The notes under the pieces were generated by a model that worked only from the letters and a program-made list of their open reading frames with translations, had not been told where the DNA came from and searched no databases. From contig CM077011.1 in assembly GCA_039090855.1 (NCBI GenBank), positions 26,193,001 through 26,257,000 on the forward strand: a stretch of DNA of 64,000 bases, in the 5' to 3' direction. Below, in pieces: positions 41,385 through 50,692 of the stretch (position 1 is its first letter; the number at the start of each line of letters is the position of its first letter). Source of the DNA: Macrothele yani. Taxonomy: Eukaryota > Arthropoda > Arachnida > Araneae > Macrothelidae. Both the position numbers and the translations under genes were made by a program.

Positions 41385-41663
41385 TTGTGTTCGTTTTCGT
41401 GATGTGTTTTATCATTCTCATTCCTCAGTTTTACTTAATCGGCTAGTTTCTAACCATTGTACCATGTTTTTAATACTGTTTGTTTCATTGTCTTTTTTGG
41501 CCCTTCCATCATTCTCATGGTTCGGTTTTACTTGGTCAGCCAGATTTTGGGATTTATGCCACGTTTTTTTTTAATCCTGTTTGTTTGTCTTGTGTCTGGC
41601 GCTCTTTGGCCAAACATGGCCCTTGCGCCGTAAAAATCAACCAACCAACCAACCAACCAACCA
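40788..41663 (+). mobile_element. 5'-truncated, ORF2-less LINE (gag-only) with target repeats
   Basis: A perfect 12-bp target repeat ACTCCTGATACA at 40776-40787 and 41664-41675 brackets 876 bp. The sequence is the end of a LINE ORF1, a ~280-bp 3' untranslated region (ending TGGCCCTTGCGCCGTAAAAA) and a (CAAC)n-type tail. The reverse-transcriptase ORF2 that should lie between ORF1 and the 3' end is missing. Confidence 0.85.
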
Positions 41664-41675
41664 ACTCCTGATACA

Positions 41676-41940
41676 CGTGGAACAACGTATCGCTGGTGCC
41701 AACTATCGTGAATTGCTTGCTGACTCTGTACACCCAGCAACATTGCCATTTTGTTTCCGAATTGCAATGGTGTCTTCGAAGACGACAATGCGCCGAGCCA
41801 CAAGTTGAGTGTTGTGCAGGAGGAACACAGTTCAGACTTCCAGCGTATCGATTGGCCTCCCCGATATCAATCCCATAAAGCACTTGTGCAACGCTATGAA
41901 ACGGCTTAGCAGCTGAATATTAATCAGATCTTATGCAGTA
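41676..41940 (+). pseudogene. Tc1-like transposase, C-terminal piece of the nested element
   Basis: Resumes after the LINE: together with 40712-40787 it gives GCAFWRLFAWQERG (usual VMVWGLFSWxxLGPL), then HVEQRIAGANYRELLADSVH, FEDDNAPSHK (second Asp, frame-shifted) and IDWPPRYQSHKAL/INPIKHLCNAM (third position E changed to K). The end beyond 41935 is not resolved. Confidence 0.65.
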
Positions 41941-42488
41941 ATTTTTGCCCGCTCTCTGGAATTGCGTGCAGGGCAACCCCCAGTCTTCCTCGCTCTAGTT
42001 ATGTCTCTGTAATTACCTATGATATTGAAGGCCCCAAGGGACCATGATATTGTTTAGTTGAAATGTTCTATAGTACCGTGCTATAGCTTTAAAGACTAGC
42101 AGTGAAGATGCCATGTCGTTAGGCGAATAACGCGCGGGTTTTCTCAATTAGGCTCTGCACTACCGTAATTTGTAAATTGTTTCTCCATTTGTCTTACTGT
42201 TGGTTCTGCATGAAACAAATCCTGGTCCTTCTCTCGCAAAACCCAAAGGACGCTTAGCATGACAGCTGTCACCGTGCAAGACAGTTCTACCATGCGAAAT
42301 CTTAGTCGTACTTGCACGTAAGGATTATCAAATTTTCCGCGATCGGCTGCTAAGTAGACAGGAAAACGCCTAGCTGCTAGACTAGCCCAGTCTCAATGTA
42401 TATAGTTATGTCTACGCTCTCTTCCGTGATGTCAACATAAGTACACCTCCTGCAAAAAAAAAAAAAAAAGATTTACATGTCTTTGATA
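41941..42488. other. Unannotated stretch
   Basis: About 550 bp, possibly including the unrecognisable end of the Tc1. A run of 16 A sits at about 42454-42469. Confidence 0.35.
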
Positions 42489-42600
42489 ATGGAGGGGGGG
42501 GGGCTTAACGACCACCAGGTGCAACTCTAAGGTCTACAAGTAATCGTTTGTTCCCAATTTTTGGCCATTGGTTCCAGCGAAGACGTGTGAAGACATAGCG
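42489..42600 (-). mobile_element. SINE family 1, 3' fragment
   Basis: Contains GGGGCTTAACGACCACCAGG, GCAACTC, CAAGTAATCGTTTGTTCCCA and CATTGGTTCCAGCGAAG, matching the 3' half of family 1 in inverted orientation. The tRNA-like head is absent. Confidence 0.65.
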
Positions 42601-43310
42601 GCGTCAACTAATATTTCAAAAGCGTTGGGGTTTCGCATTCTACGCGACAAATTACTGCTGCGTCATGCGTGTTCCAGATGGGTACCTCATCACCTGACCT
42701 GAGACCAATTGTTAGCCAGAGTTCAGGTGTGTCATGAGTGGACACAAATGATTGCAAAGGATCCAAATTTTCTAAACACAGTAATAACTGCCAATGAAAC
42801 GTGGGCCCACTATTTCGACGCCCTAACGAAGTGCGCAACGAGTGTCTGGAAACACGCAGGCTCGCTTCTTCCGTAAAAAGTCCGCCAAACCAAATTAGCT
42901 GGGAAGGTGATGATAATTTTCTTTGATAGGTGTAGTCTAGCAGCATGCCGTTCCTCCACAAATTACTGTCATAGCTGAGTATTACATTTCAGTCTTGAAG
43001 CAGCTTCTGCGACGACACATGTAGATTAAGAGCCCGGAACTGGTGGGCAAGCGGAACCAACATCATGATAATGCCTGCCCACATGTAGCTGCTTGAATTC
43101 AACAGTTTTTTTACGAAATACAGTGCTGAAATCATGCCACAGCCTGCCTACAGTCCTGTCCTCGCCCAGTGCAAACTGAACAATGAGACCATTGCATATC
43201 ATCCGAGGGAAGATACTTTAAGAAAGAGTAACATATATTTTGCTGTACCTATATTCCTTTATTTTGTGTGATTTTATTCTCAGTTTTTATGAAACGGCAG
43301 TTGTATCATC
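42600..43310 (+). pseudogene. Mariner transposase remnant, catalytic half
   Basis: Pieces in changing frames: CSRWVPHHLT-type linker, DQLLARVQVCHEWTQMIAK, TVITANETWAHYFDALTKCA (usual TGDETW; the catalytic Asp is Asn), AGSLLP, KLAGKVMIIFFDRCSL, ISVLKQLLRRHM, HHDNACPHVAA (second Asp present), and a C-terminal tail alike to 2570-2748. Numerous frameshifts. The N-terminal DNA-binding half is not present here. Confidence 0.75.
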
Positions 43311-43660
43311 CGACGTGCTGAAAACAAAGAGAGATTGAAGTGTAAAGAACTAATTTAGAAGTACTGAAGTATTCAAATGAAATCATGACATAAATTTAGC
43401 AGAATGGAACAATAAACACCAGTGTGGTTGCTGACGTTTACGCAATACAACAAAACGCTAATTTACGTAACGAGTGCAACACTGAAGTTTACCAGCCATA
43501 AACTTTTATAAATGAGCATGCATAAACAAAAAGGAAAATATTCATTTTCTTTAAGAAACTCAGCTGGGATTTTGCGACATCATCTTATTACAATTCGCAA
43601 ATGGAATCAAACCTTTCATTTCTGAACGACACGTATGGATGGACGATCAGATCAAGTGGT
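43311..43660. other. Unannotated stretch
   Basis: 350 bp with no feature that I can support. Confidence 0.35.
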
Positions 43661-43724
43661 GATTTTTCTTGGATACTGAAGTAATCAAAAGTAAATATGA
43701 TTACTTCAGTATCCAAGAAAAATC
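43661..43724. repeat. Perfect 27-bp inverted repeat (hairpin)
   Basis: Arms 43661-43687 and 43698-43724 (GATTTTTCTTGGATACTGAA.. and its complement) are perfect, with a 10-nt spacer. The right arm is the start of a short open frame that resembles a Tc/mariner DNA-binding region, so this may be a head-to-head joint of two element ends. Confidence 0.8.
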
Positions 43725-43890
43725 GCCGATCAAACGTAAGGTCTCTGGTCTTAAAAGAAAATCTACTGACCCAAAAACAATGGCTAAGTCGTTAAAAATA
43801 TCTGTATCAACTCTAAACAAAGTGAATAAACAAAGATTTGAATCTGAAAAGAACAAAAAAAATAATGTATTCAACCATGTTAGCATATGA
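43669..43890 (+). pseudogene. Possible Tc/mariner helix-turn-helix fragment
   Basis: 73-codon frame with KRKVSGLKRKSTDPKTMAKS, LKISVSTLNKV and KQRFESEKNKK. The 'MAKSLxISxSTLxxV' string looks like the second helix-turn-helix of a mariner-like transposase, but nothing else of such a protein follows. Weak assignment. Confidence 0.3.
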
Positions 43891-43918
43891 GTTAATTTTT
43901 TCTTACATATGTGTTATA

Positions 43919-45137
43919 CACTGAAGAGCAATTGAATTAGAGACAGCTGGCGTTATGCAAATGTGGCGCTGTGGGCAGCCCTGTAAACGGAAACGACATG
44001 ACGTATGCAGCGATCCGACAATATAAGGAGTGATGCGACGGGAATCAGTAAGAGTCGGACGCAGTATGGGTAAGACGAATGATCTAAGCGCATTTGATCG
44101 TGGGCAAATTGTCGGTGCCCGACGAATGGGTTACCCCATCTCGGAAATCGTGCAGGCACTGGGATTTTCACGAGCCACTGTGTCCCGAGTGCACCGTGAG
44201 TACATCGAATCCGGTAAAACCATCCCTGCAAGGGCCAACTGCCGTGGACAACAGCGTGTGGATGAGCGGGGTCATCGTCGGCTAGCTTGCATTGTAACAG
44301 CGCATAGACGGGCCACAGTGCAAGAAATCCCTCGGCAATTTAACTTTAGTGCACAAAAACGTGTACGCAGCGACACCATCCATAACCATCGCCGTGCTAT
44401 GGGGTACAAAAGCCATCGTCCCACGAGGGTACCGCTGCTGACCGCACATCACAAGGTGTAAAGATTAGCATGGGCGTGGGAACATCGCCACTGGACCCTA
44501 GACATGTGGAAAAATGAGGCCTGGACTGATGAGTCGAGATTCCCGTTGGTACATGCGGATGGTAGGATACGAGTACGGCGCAAAACACATGAAGCGATGG
44601 ATCCTTCTTGCCAGCAGGGTACTCTTCAAGCTCGTGGGTGTGGCACTCTCGTCTGGGGACTGTTTACGTGGACTGAAATGGAACCCCTGGTACGTGGGAC
44701 ATCGTCCCTCACAGGTCAACGTTACCGGGATATCCTGGACGACCATTTAATCCCATTTGTGCGTCTTCAACATCCCACTGCGGACCTCATCCTGCAACAA
44801 GACAATGCACCGTGCCATCGTTCCCGAATCATATCCGAATAGTTGGATGAACGCTCCACCGACGTGACCTCGCTTCCTTGGCCAGCTAGGTCACCTGACC
44901 TCAATCCCATCGAGCACATCTGGGATGCCATTGAGAGAGATGTTCGAGGCTCTGACCCCCCTCCATCAAATCTTCATGAACTGTGGGAGCTTTTTCAGGG
45001 GTCGTGGATCCGTATGGCTTCCCAACGCTTCCGGTGTCTCTCGAGTCCCTGCCGAGACGAATCGCCGCCGTCGTCAGGGCGAAAGGTGGTGCTACACGTT
45101 ACTAGACAGGTATCTCTAATTCAATTGCTCTTCAGTG
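43919..45137 (+). mobile_element. Tc1-like element, full length
   Basis: Ends CACTGAAGAGCAATTGAATT and its exact complement, with TA outside (43917-43918, 45138-45139). Length 1219 bp. It is of the same subfamily as 57756-59538. Confidence 0.94.
44066..45105 (+). pseudogene. Tc1-like transposase with two in-frame stops
   Basis: Starts MGKTNDLSAFDRGQIVGARR at 44066 (an upstream ATG at 44030 is less like the family). It continues through the paired-like domain (ISEIVQALGFSRATVSRVHR), linker and core: WKNEAWTDESRFPLVHADGR (first Asp), LILQQDNAPCHRSRI (second Asp), SPDLNPIEHIWDAI (Glu). Stops interrupt at 44459 (Gln codon CAA to TAA) and 44840 (TAG where Trp is expected), both in the same register. 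A one-base deletion near 45040 shifts the C-terminus. The catalytic triad is intact. The TAG is shared with the copy at 57756. Confidence 0.9.
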
Positions 45138-45359
45138 TACATATTTATATAAATGTATATGTCCTTATATCTACTTTATTAATTAAGTGCCTGAATATTT
45201 TCAGTATTCACCTTATATCAGCGTAAAACAAAATGAACAGGGACACGTCATCATGTCTGGACCAGTCGCCGATATGTTCAGAATGTGTGCATCGTACTTG
45301 AATTTTACGTAAGTAGTCTTTGATTTTCTTCGACTACATACATTGCTGCATACTGTGCA
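45138..45359. other. Short unannotated spacer
   Basis: About 220 bp between two Tc1 elements with no feature seen. Confidence 0.3.
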
Positions 45360-46602
45360 CACCCTTAAGCCATTCCATTATGACCACCCCCAGCCTAGAG
45401 AAATGAGCCCGCCTGGAGACCGAACGGCGGCTCAGGTGAAGTTCACAGAGCAGTATATATACAACCCGAGGTCCAGCTTTCGGTTAGTAGAGTGTTCGGA
45501 GTCAGACTGGGAAAAGCTGTCGATTTATCGGAGTGTGATAAAGGGCAAATTGTGATGGCACGGCGCCTAGGAACTACAATCTCGGAAACGGCGCGGCTTG
45601 TGGCTTGTTCACATGCCGCTGTAGTGGGTACGTATCAAAAGTGGTGCACGGATGGCCAAACAACGAACCGTCGTCCAGCTGTGTGCCGTCTGCAGCTCAC
45701 TGTTGTCAGAGGAGAGCGGAGACTATCGTGCATCGTTCACAGTGACCGCAGGGCCACAGTGCGACAAATCACCCGCAGCTACAACAGTGGTGATCAGGGC
45801 TATGAGTCACAGCATACAGTTAATCGCAGCCTTCTGCGCATGGGCCAGCGTAGCCGAAGACCCAGCTTGTTCCCCATGCTCACTGCAAGTCATCGCCAAC
45901 AACGCATGAAGTGGGCCCAAGATCATCCAGATTGGACTGTAGAAGATTGGAAGAAAATGGCCTGGTCTAATAAATTGGCGTATCCGCGCTCGTCCGTCAA
46001 CGTGATGCACCACATCACCTAGACGGCCGAGAGCGGATACCCCGATTTCTGACGGAGGCTATGGCACCTGGATACACTGTTAAGCGGAAACAGGCCGGAG
46101 ACGGCGGTGTTATGCTGTGGGCGATGCTTTCTTGGGACACTTTAGGCCTCATTATCCCAATAGCACAGTTCTAGACAGCTGTCGGGTATCTGAACATTGT
46201 TGCGGACCAAGGTGAACCATTCATGGCAAATGTGTTCCCTGCTGGTGATGGCCATTTCCAACAGGATAATGCGCCATGCCTCACTGCTAGAATCGTCAAA
46301 GAATGGTTCGAGGAACATGCTGGTAACTTTCTGTTAATGCCCTGTCCTTCAGATTCACCTGACATGAACCCAATGGAACATTTGTGGTTCGACTTGGAAA
46401 AGCGAGCTCTCGCTAAATCACCACCATCCCGAAATGTACGGGAACTGGAGGACCTGCCGTCTATATTTTGGTGCCAGATACCTCAGGATACCTATCGCCA
46501 CCTCAATGAATCGATTCCTTGCCGAGTGGCCGCTCTTTTGCGGGCTAAATGGGTTGTTGCAACTTATTATGAAGGTAGTCATAATGTAATGGCCCATTGG
46601 TG
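45360..46602 (+). mobile_element. Tc1-like element, full length
   Basis: Left end CACCCTTAAGCCATTCCATT and right end ATGTAATGGCCCATTGGTG are inverted copies with mismatches; TA follows on the right (46603). Length 1243 bp. It ends only about 100 bp upstream of a receptor exon, within the preceding intron. A truncated relative lies at 8540-9444. Confidence 0.85.
45492..46575 (+). pseudogene. Tc1-like transposase, frameshifted
   Basis: The frame from 45492 gives LGKAVDLSECDKGQIVMARR (the usual start 'MGK' is here LGK), helix-turn-helix ISETARLVACSHAAVVGTYQ, GERRLSCIVHSDRRATVRQI and SLLRMGQRSRRPSLFPMLTA, then WKKMAWSNKLAYP (first catalytic Asp changed to Asn), where it stops at 46020. The second half from 46223 is open: DGHFQQDNAPCLTARIVKEW (second Asp), SPDMNPMEHLWFDLEKRALA (Glu), ending near VVATYY. 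The usual stop is mutated, so the frame runs on. Confidence 0.85.
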
Positions 46603-46705
46603 TAAAAGGTATTGTTGAACTATTTTTCCCAGCAATATTACGATTTTGAAAAATCGCAACTAAGATAATGTCAATATATATTATACATTTTTTTCCTTTG
46701 CCTAG

Positions 46706-46796
46706 ATATTCGTTGATGATACCACCAGATAATTTGTGGGGATCAAAAAGCCCAAATGGATCCTGGAGTGGTATGATCGGAATGCTTAGGAGAAAT
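46706..46796 (+). CDS. Ionotropic (glutamate-type) receptor, exon in ligand-binding lobe S1
   Basis: A 91-bp exon between a polypyrimidine acceptor (TTTTTTCCTTTGCCTAG|A) and a consensus donor (AAT|GTAAGTATA). The first base completes a codon; the rest encodes YSLMIPPDNLWGSKSPNGSW and SGMIGMLRRN. This is the iGluR/IR pattern 'PPDxxWG...NGSWxGMIGxLxR' of the S1 ligand-binding lobe, just before the conserved ADIAI motif. It ends in phase 0, matching the next exon at 60408, which starts EADIAIGPF. The protein would be a cation channel subunit in the plasma membrane. The preceding exon is not securely identified. Confidence 0.88.
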
Positions 46797-47051
46797 GTAA
46801 GTATACCCTATTAGTTTGATAAATAAGTTATAATTTTTCCAAACAACATTGATATTATGACTACTCGATTCAACTAAATATAATAATTTATCTAAAAACT
46901 ACAACAAAATATTCGAATCTGCCTTCTACACTGAGAGAAAATATTGTTCAGTGCGTAACACTTTGTAAAACACTACACCGAACCTTACAAACCTTTTGGC
47001 TCTTGTATTTAAGACACTAATTCACGTTTTATCAAAGGCTACAGTTCGTAT
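46797..47051. other. Plain intron sequence
   Basis: No feature apart from the donor site at its start. Confidence 0.4.
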
Positions 47052-50000
47052 TAGAGATCTGCACGGGCTTTATTTGGTGAGACCGTCCCGGCTCAAGCCT
47101 GTGCGTTTTAGACCAGGCCCGGCCATGATGCACCATTTCGCATTATTTTGTCTTTCTATTGTATTTTAATAAATTGTGAAAATTAAGCAATGAAATTAGA
47201 TATGATATTGAATATAAACATCACAATATATTCGTGATGTTGGAAGTCAACATCACCGAATATTAACTAAAATTTAGCAATTATCGAAGAATATAACCTT
47301 AAAGAGGGAGAGAAAAAAACAACACTAACCGCATTCAAAATCTCCCTTTCGCTGAACTAGCAAGAGGTAACACTGCAACAACCCATCATCATACAGATTA
47401 CGAATAGTAGAAGCAATCGATGTCGTCCCACTCTGTCATTTAAATACACCCATACCCCACCGGACTGCAAACATCCTTCGCTCCCCACTACGCACAACAA
47501 GCACACTCCCTACGGTCAAATGTTTTTGTTGTCAACAAGCCCCAAAATTGTTTCACCATCTCAATACCTACAGATGGTAAAACCACTTTGAGTACCTCAC
47601 CTTGCCTCTGTGATTACGACCTGGGCTATGTCATGGAAGTAAATAAAGTCAACAAAACAATTAAGCATACCAGGAAATCGGGAAACACGATTTCGTTTCT
47701 TTCGCGCATAATGTGAGAAGGATTTGCGCCAAAAATCGGATTGTCGTCTTCGGGATTTGTATTATGTGGCGTGATCCCGTATTTCTTTCATGATTCTTTT
47801 CTTTCTTTACCATTGCGGTAAAATGAATGGGTAGACGTGGCCTGGCCATAAGTGCCTGGGAAACAGCCCGGTCCGGCCCGTAGCTTTATCCCATAAACTA
47901 CAAAAAGCCAGGCCCGTTGCTTTATCCCATAAACTACAAAAAGCCCGAACTGGACAGGTGCTTCTCTAAAGTACAAAAGCCCGGCCCTGCCAGGCCCGTT
48001 GCTTTGTTCTCTGAACTACAAAAGCCCGGCCCTGTCTGGCACGTTGCCTTGTTCTCTGAACTAGAAAATCCCGGCCCTGCCCAGCCCGTTACTTTGTTAT
48101 CTAAACTACAAAAAAGCCCGACCCGGACCGGTGCTTTCTTCTCTAAACTCCAAAAACCTGGCCCTGCCTGGCTCGTTACTTTGTTCTCTGAACTACAAAA
48201 ATTCCGGCCCTGCCCAGCCCGTTACTTTGCTATCTAAACTACAAAAAGCCCGACCCGGACCAGTGCTTTCTTCTCTAAACTCCAAAAACCTGGCCCTGCC
48301 TGGCTTTTTTAATTCTCTGAACTACAAAAAATCCCGGCCCTACCCAGCCCGTTATTTTGCTATCTAAACTACAAAAAGTTCGGCTCTTCTTGACTCGTTG
48401 TTTTGTTCTCTGAACTACAAACATTCTGGCCCTGCCCAGCACGTTACTTTGTTATCTAAACTACGAAAAGCCCAACACGGACCGGTGCTTTCTTCTCTAA
48501 ACTCCAAAAACCTGGCCCTGCCTGGCTTTTTTTAATTCTCTGAACTACAAAAAATCCCGGCCCTACCCAGCCCGTTATTTTGCTATCTAAACTACAAAAA
48601 GTTCGGCTCTTCTTGACTCGTTGTTTTGTTCTCTGAACTACAAACATTCTGGCCCTGCCCAGCACGTTACTTTGTTATCTAAACTACGAAAAGCCCAACA
48701 CGGACCGGTGCTTTCTTCTCTAAACTCCAAAAACCTGGCCCTGCCTGGCTTTTTTTTAATTCTCTGAACTACAAAAAATCCCGGCCCTACCCAGCCCGTT
48801 ATTTTGCTATCTAAACTACAAAAAGTTCGGCTCTTCTTGACTCGTTGTTTTGTTCTCTGAACTACAAACATTCTGGCCCTGCCCAGCACGTTACTTTGTT
48901 ATCTAAACTACGAAAAGCCCAACACGGACCGGTGCTTTCTTCTCTAAACTCCAAAAACCTGGCCCTGCCTGGCTTTTTTTTTTAATTCTCTGAACTACAA
49001 AAAATCCCGGCCCTACCCAGCCCGTTATTTTGCTATCTAAACTACAAAAAGTTCGGCTCTTCCTGACTCGGTGCTTTTTTCTCTGAACTACAAAAATTCT
49101 GGCCCTGCCCAGCCCGTTACTTTGTTATCTAAACAACAAAAAGCCCGACCCGGTCCGTTGCTTTCTTCTTTAAACTGCAAAAAGCCCGGCACTGCCTGGC
49201 CCGTTGCTTTGTTCTCTGAACTACAAAAAATCCCGGCCCTACCCAGCACGTTATTTTGCTATCTAAACTACAAAAAGCTTCGGCTCTGCCTGACTCGTTG
49301 CTTGTTCTCTGAACTTGAAAAATTCCGGCCCTGTCCAGCCCGTTACTTTGTTATCTAAACTACAAAAAGCCCGACCCGGACCGGCGCTTTCTTCTCTAAA
49401 CTCCAAAAACCTGGCCCTGCCTGGCTCGCTGCTTTGTTCTCTGAACTACAAAAAATCCCGGCCCTACCCAGCCCGTTATTTTGCTATCTAAATTACAAAA
49501 AGCTTGGCTCTGCCTGACTCGTTACTTTGTTCTCTGGACTACAAATATGCCGGCCCTGCCCAGCTCGTTACTTTGTTATCTAAACTACAAAAAGCCCGAC
49601 CCGGACCGGCGCTTTCTTCTCTAAACTCCAAAAACCTGGCCCTGCCTGGCTCGCTGCTTTGTTCTCTGAACTACAAAAAATCCCGGCCCTACCCAGCCCG
49701 TTATTTTGCTATCTAAATTACAAAAAGCTTGGCTCTGCCTGACTCGTTACTTTGTTCTCTGGACTACAAATATGCCGGCCCTGCCCAGCCCGTTACTTTG
49801 TTATCTAAACTACAAAAAGCCCGACCCGGACCGGCGCTTTCTTCTCTAAACTCCAAAAACCTGGCCCTGCCTGGCTCGCTGCTTTGTTCTCTGAACTACA
49901 AAAAATCCCGGCCCTACCCAGCCCGTTATTTTGCTATCTAAATTACAAAAAGCTTGGCTCTGCCTGACTCGTTACTTTGTTCTCTGGACTACAAATATGC

Positions 50001-50692
50001 CGGCCCTGCCCAGCCCGTTACTTTGTTATCTAAACTACAAAAAGCCCGACCCGGACCGGCGCTTTCTTCTCTAAACTCCAAAAACCTGGCCCTGCCTGGC
50101 TCGCTGCTTTGTTCTCTGAACTACAAAAAATCCCGGCCCTACCCAGCCCGTTATTTTGCTATCTAAACTACAAAAAGTTCGGCTCTTCTTGACTCATTGT
50201 TTTGTTCTCTGAACTACAAAAATTCTGGCCCTGCCCAGCCCGTTACTTTGTTATCTAAACTACGAAAAGCCCAACACGGACCGGTGCTTTCTTCTCTAAA
50301 CTCCAAAAACCTGGCCCTGCCTGGCTCGTTGCTTTGTTCTCTGAACTACAAAAAATCCCGGCCCTACCCAGCACGTTATTTTGCTATCTAAACTACAAAA
50401 AGTTCGGCTCTTCCTGACTCGTTGCTTTGTTATCTAAACTACAAAAAGCCCGACCCGGTCCGTTGCTTTCTTCTCTAAACTACAAAAAGCCCGACCCCGG
50501 TCCGTTGCTTTCTTCTCTAAACTGCAAAAATCCCGGCACTGCCTGGCCCGTTGCTTTGTTCTCTGAACTACAAAAATGCCGGCCCTGCCCAGCCCGTTAC
50601 TTTGTTATCTAAACTATACAAAAAGACCAACCCGGTCCGTTGCTTTCTTTTCTAAACTACAGAAAGCCCGACCCTGCACGTGCACACCTCTG
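47052..50692. mobile_element. hAT-like non-autonomous element carrying a GC-rich satellite
   Basis: Left end TAGAGATCTGCACGGGC and the complement of the right end, CAGAGGTGTGCACGTGC, agree at 13 of 17 bases. 8-bp flanks GTTCGTAT (47044-47051) and CTACGTAT (50693-50700) agree at 6 of 8 and fit the hAT target form nTnnnnAn. The interior has about 750 bp of unique sequence, then about 2.8 kb of tandem repeat. No transposase is recognised. A second left end of this type occurs at 63755. Confidence 0.65.
47870..50670 (+). repeat. GC-rich satellite of ~56-bp subunits with ~225-bp higher-order repeats
   Basis: Subunits of about 50-60 bp follow the form AGCCCGNCCC...GTT(G/A)CTTTGTTCTCTGAACTACAAAA. 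They are grouped into ~225-bp blocks. Three near-identical blocks start at 49504, 49729 and 49954, and four at about 48300, 48525, 48750 and 48970. Open frames of 60-106 codons on both strands are repeat artefacts. The GGCCCGG-like words also occur in the element ends (47085-47135, 63770-63870). Confidence 0.9.

Larger units (their letters stand above)
39305..41940 (+). mobile_element. Tc1-like element carrying three nested insertions
   Basis: Left end CACTGAATTGCAACACCC near 39305. Tc1 coding pieces lie at about 39670-40190, 40712-40787 and 41676-41935, in order. Between them are a family 2 SINE (39358-39649), an LTR-like insert (about 40191-40711) and a LINE fragment (40788-41663). Removing these leaves a Tc1 of roughly 1.0 kb. 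The right end is unclear. Confidence 0.75.
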
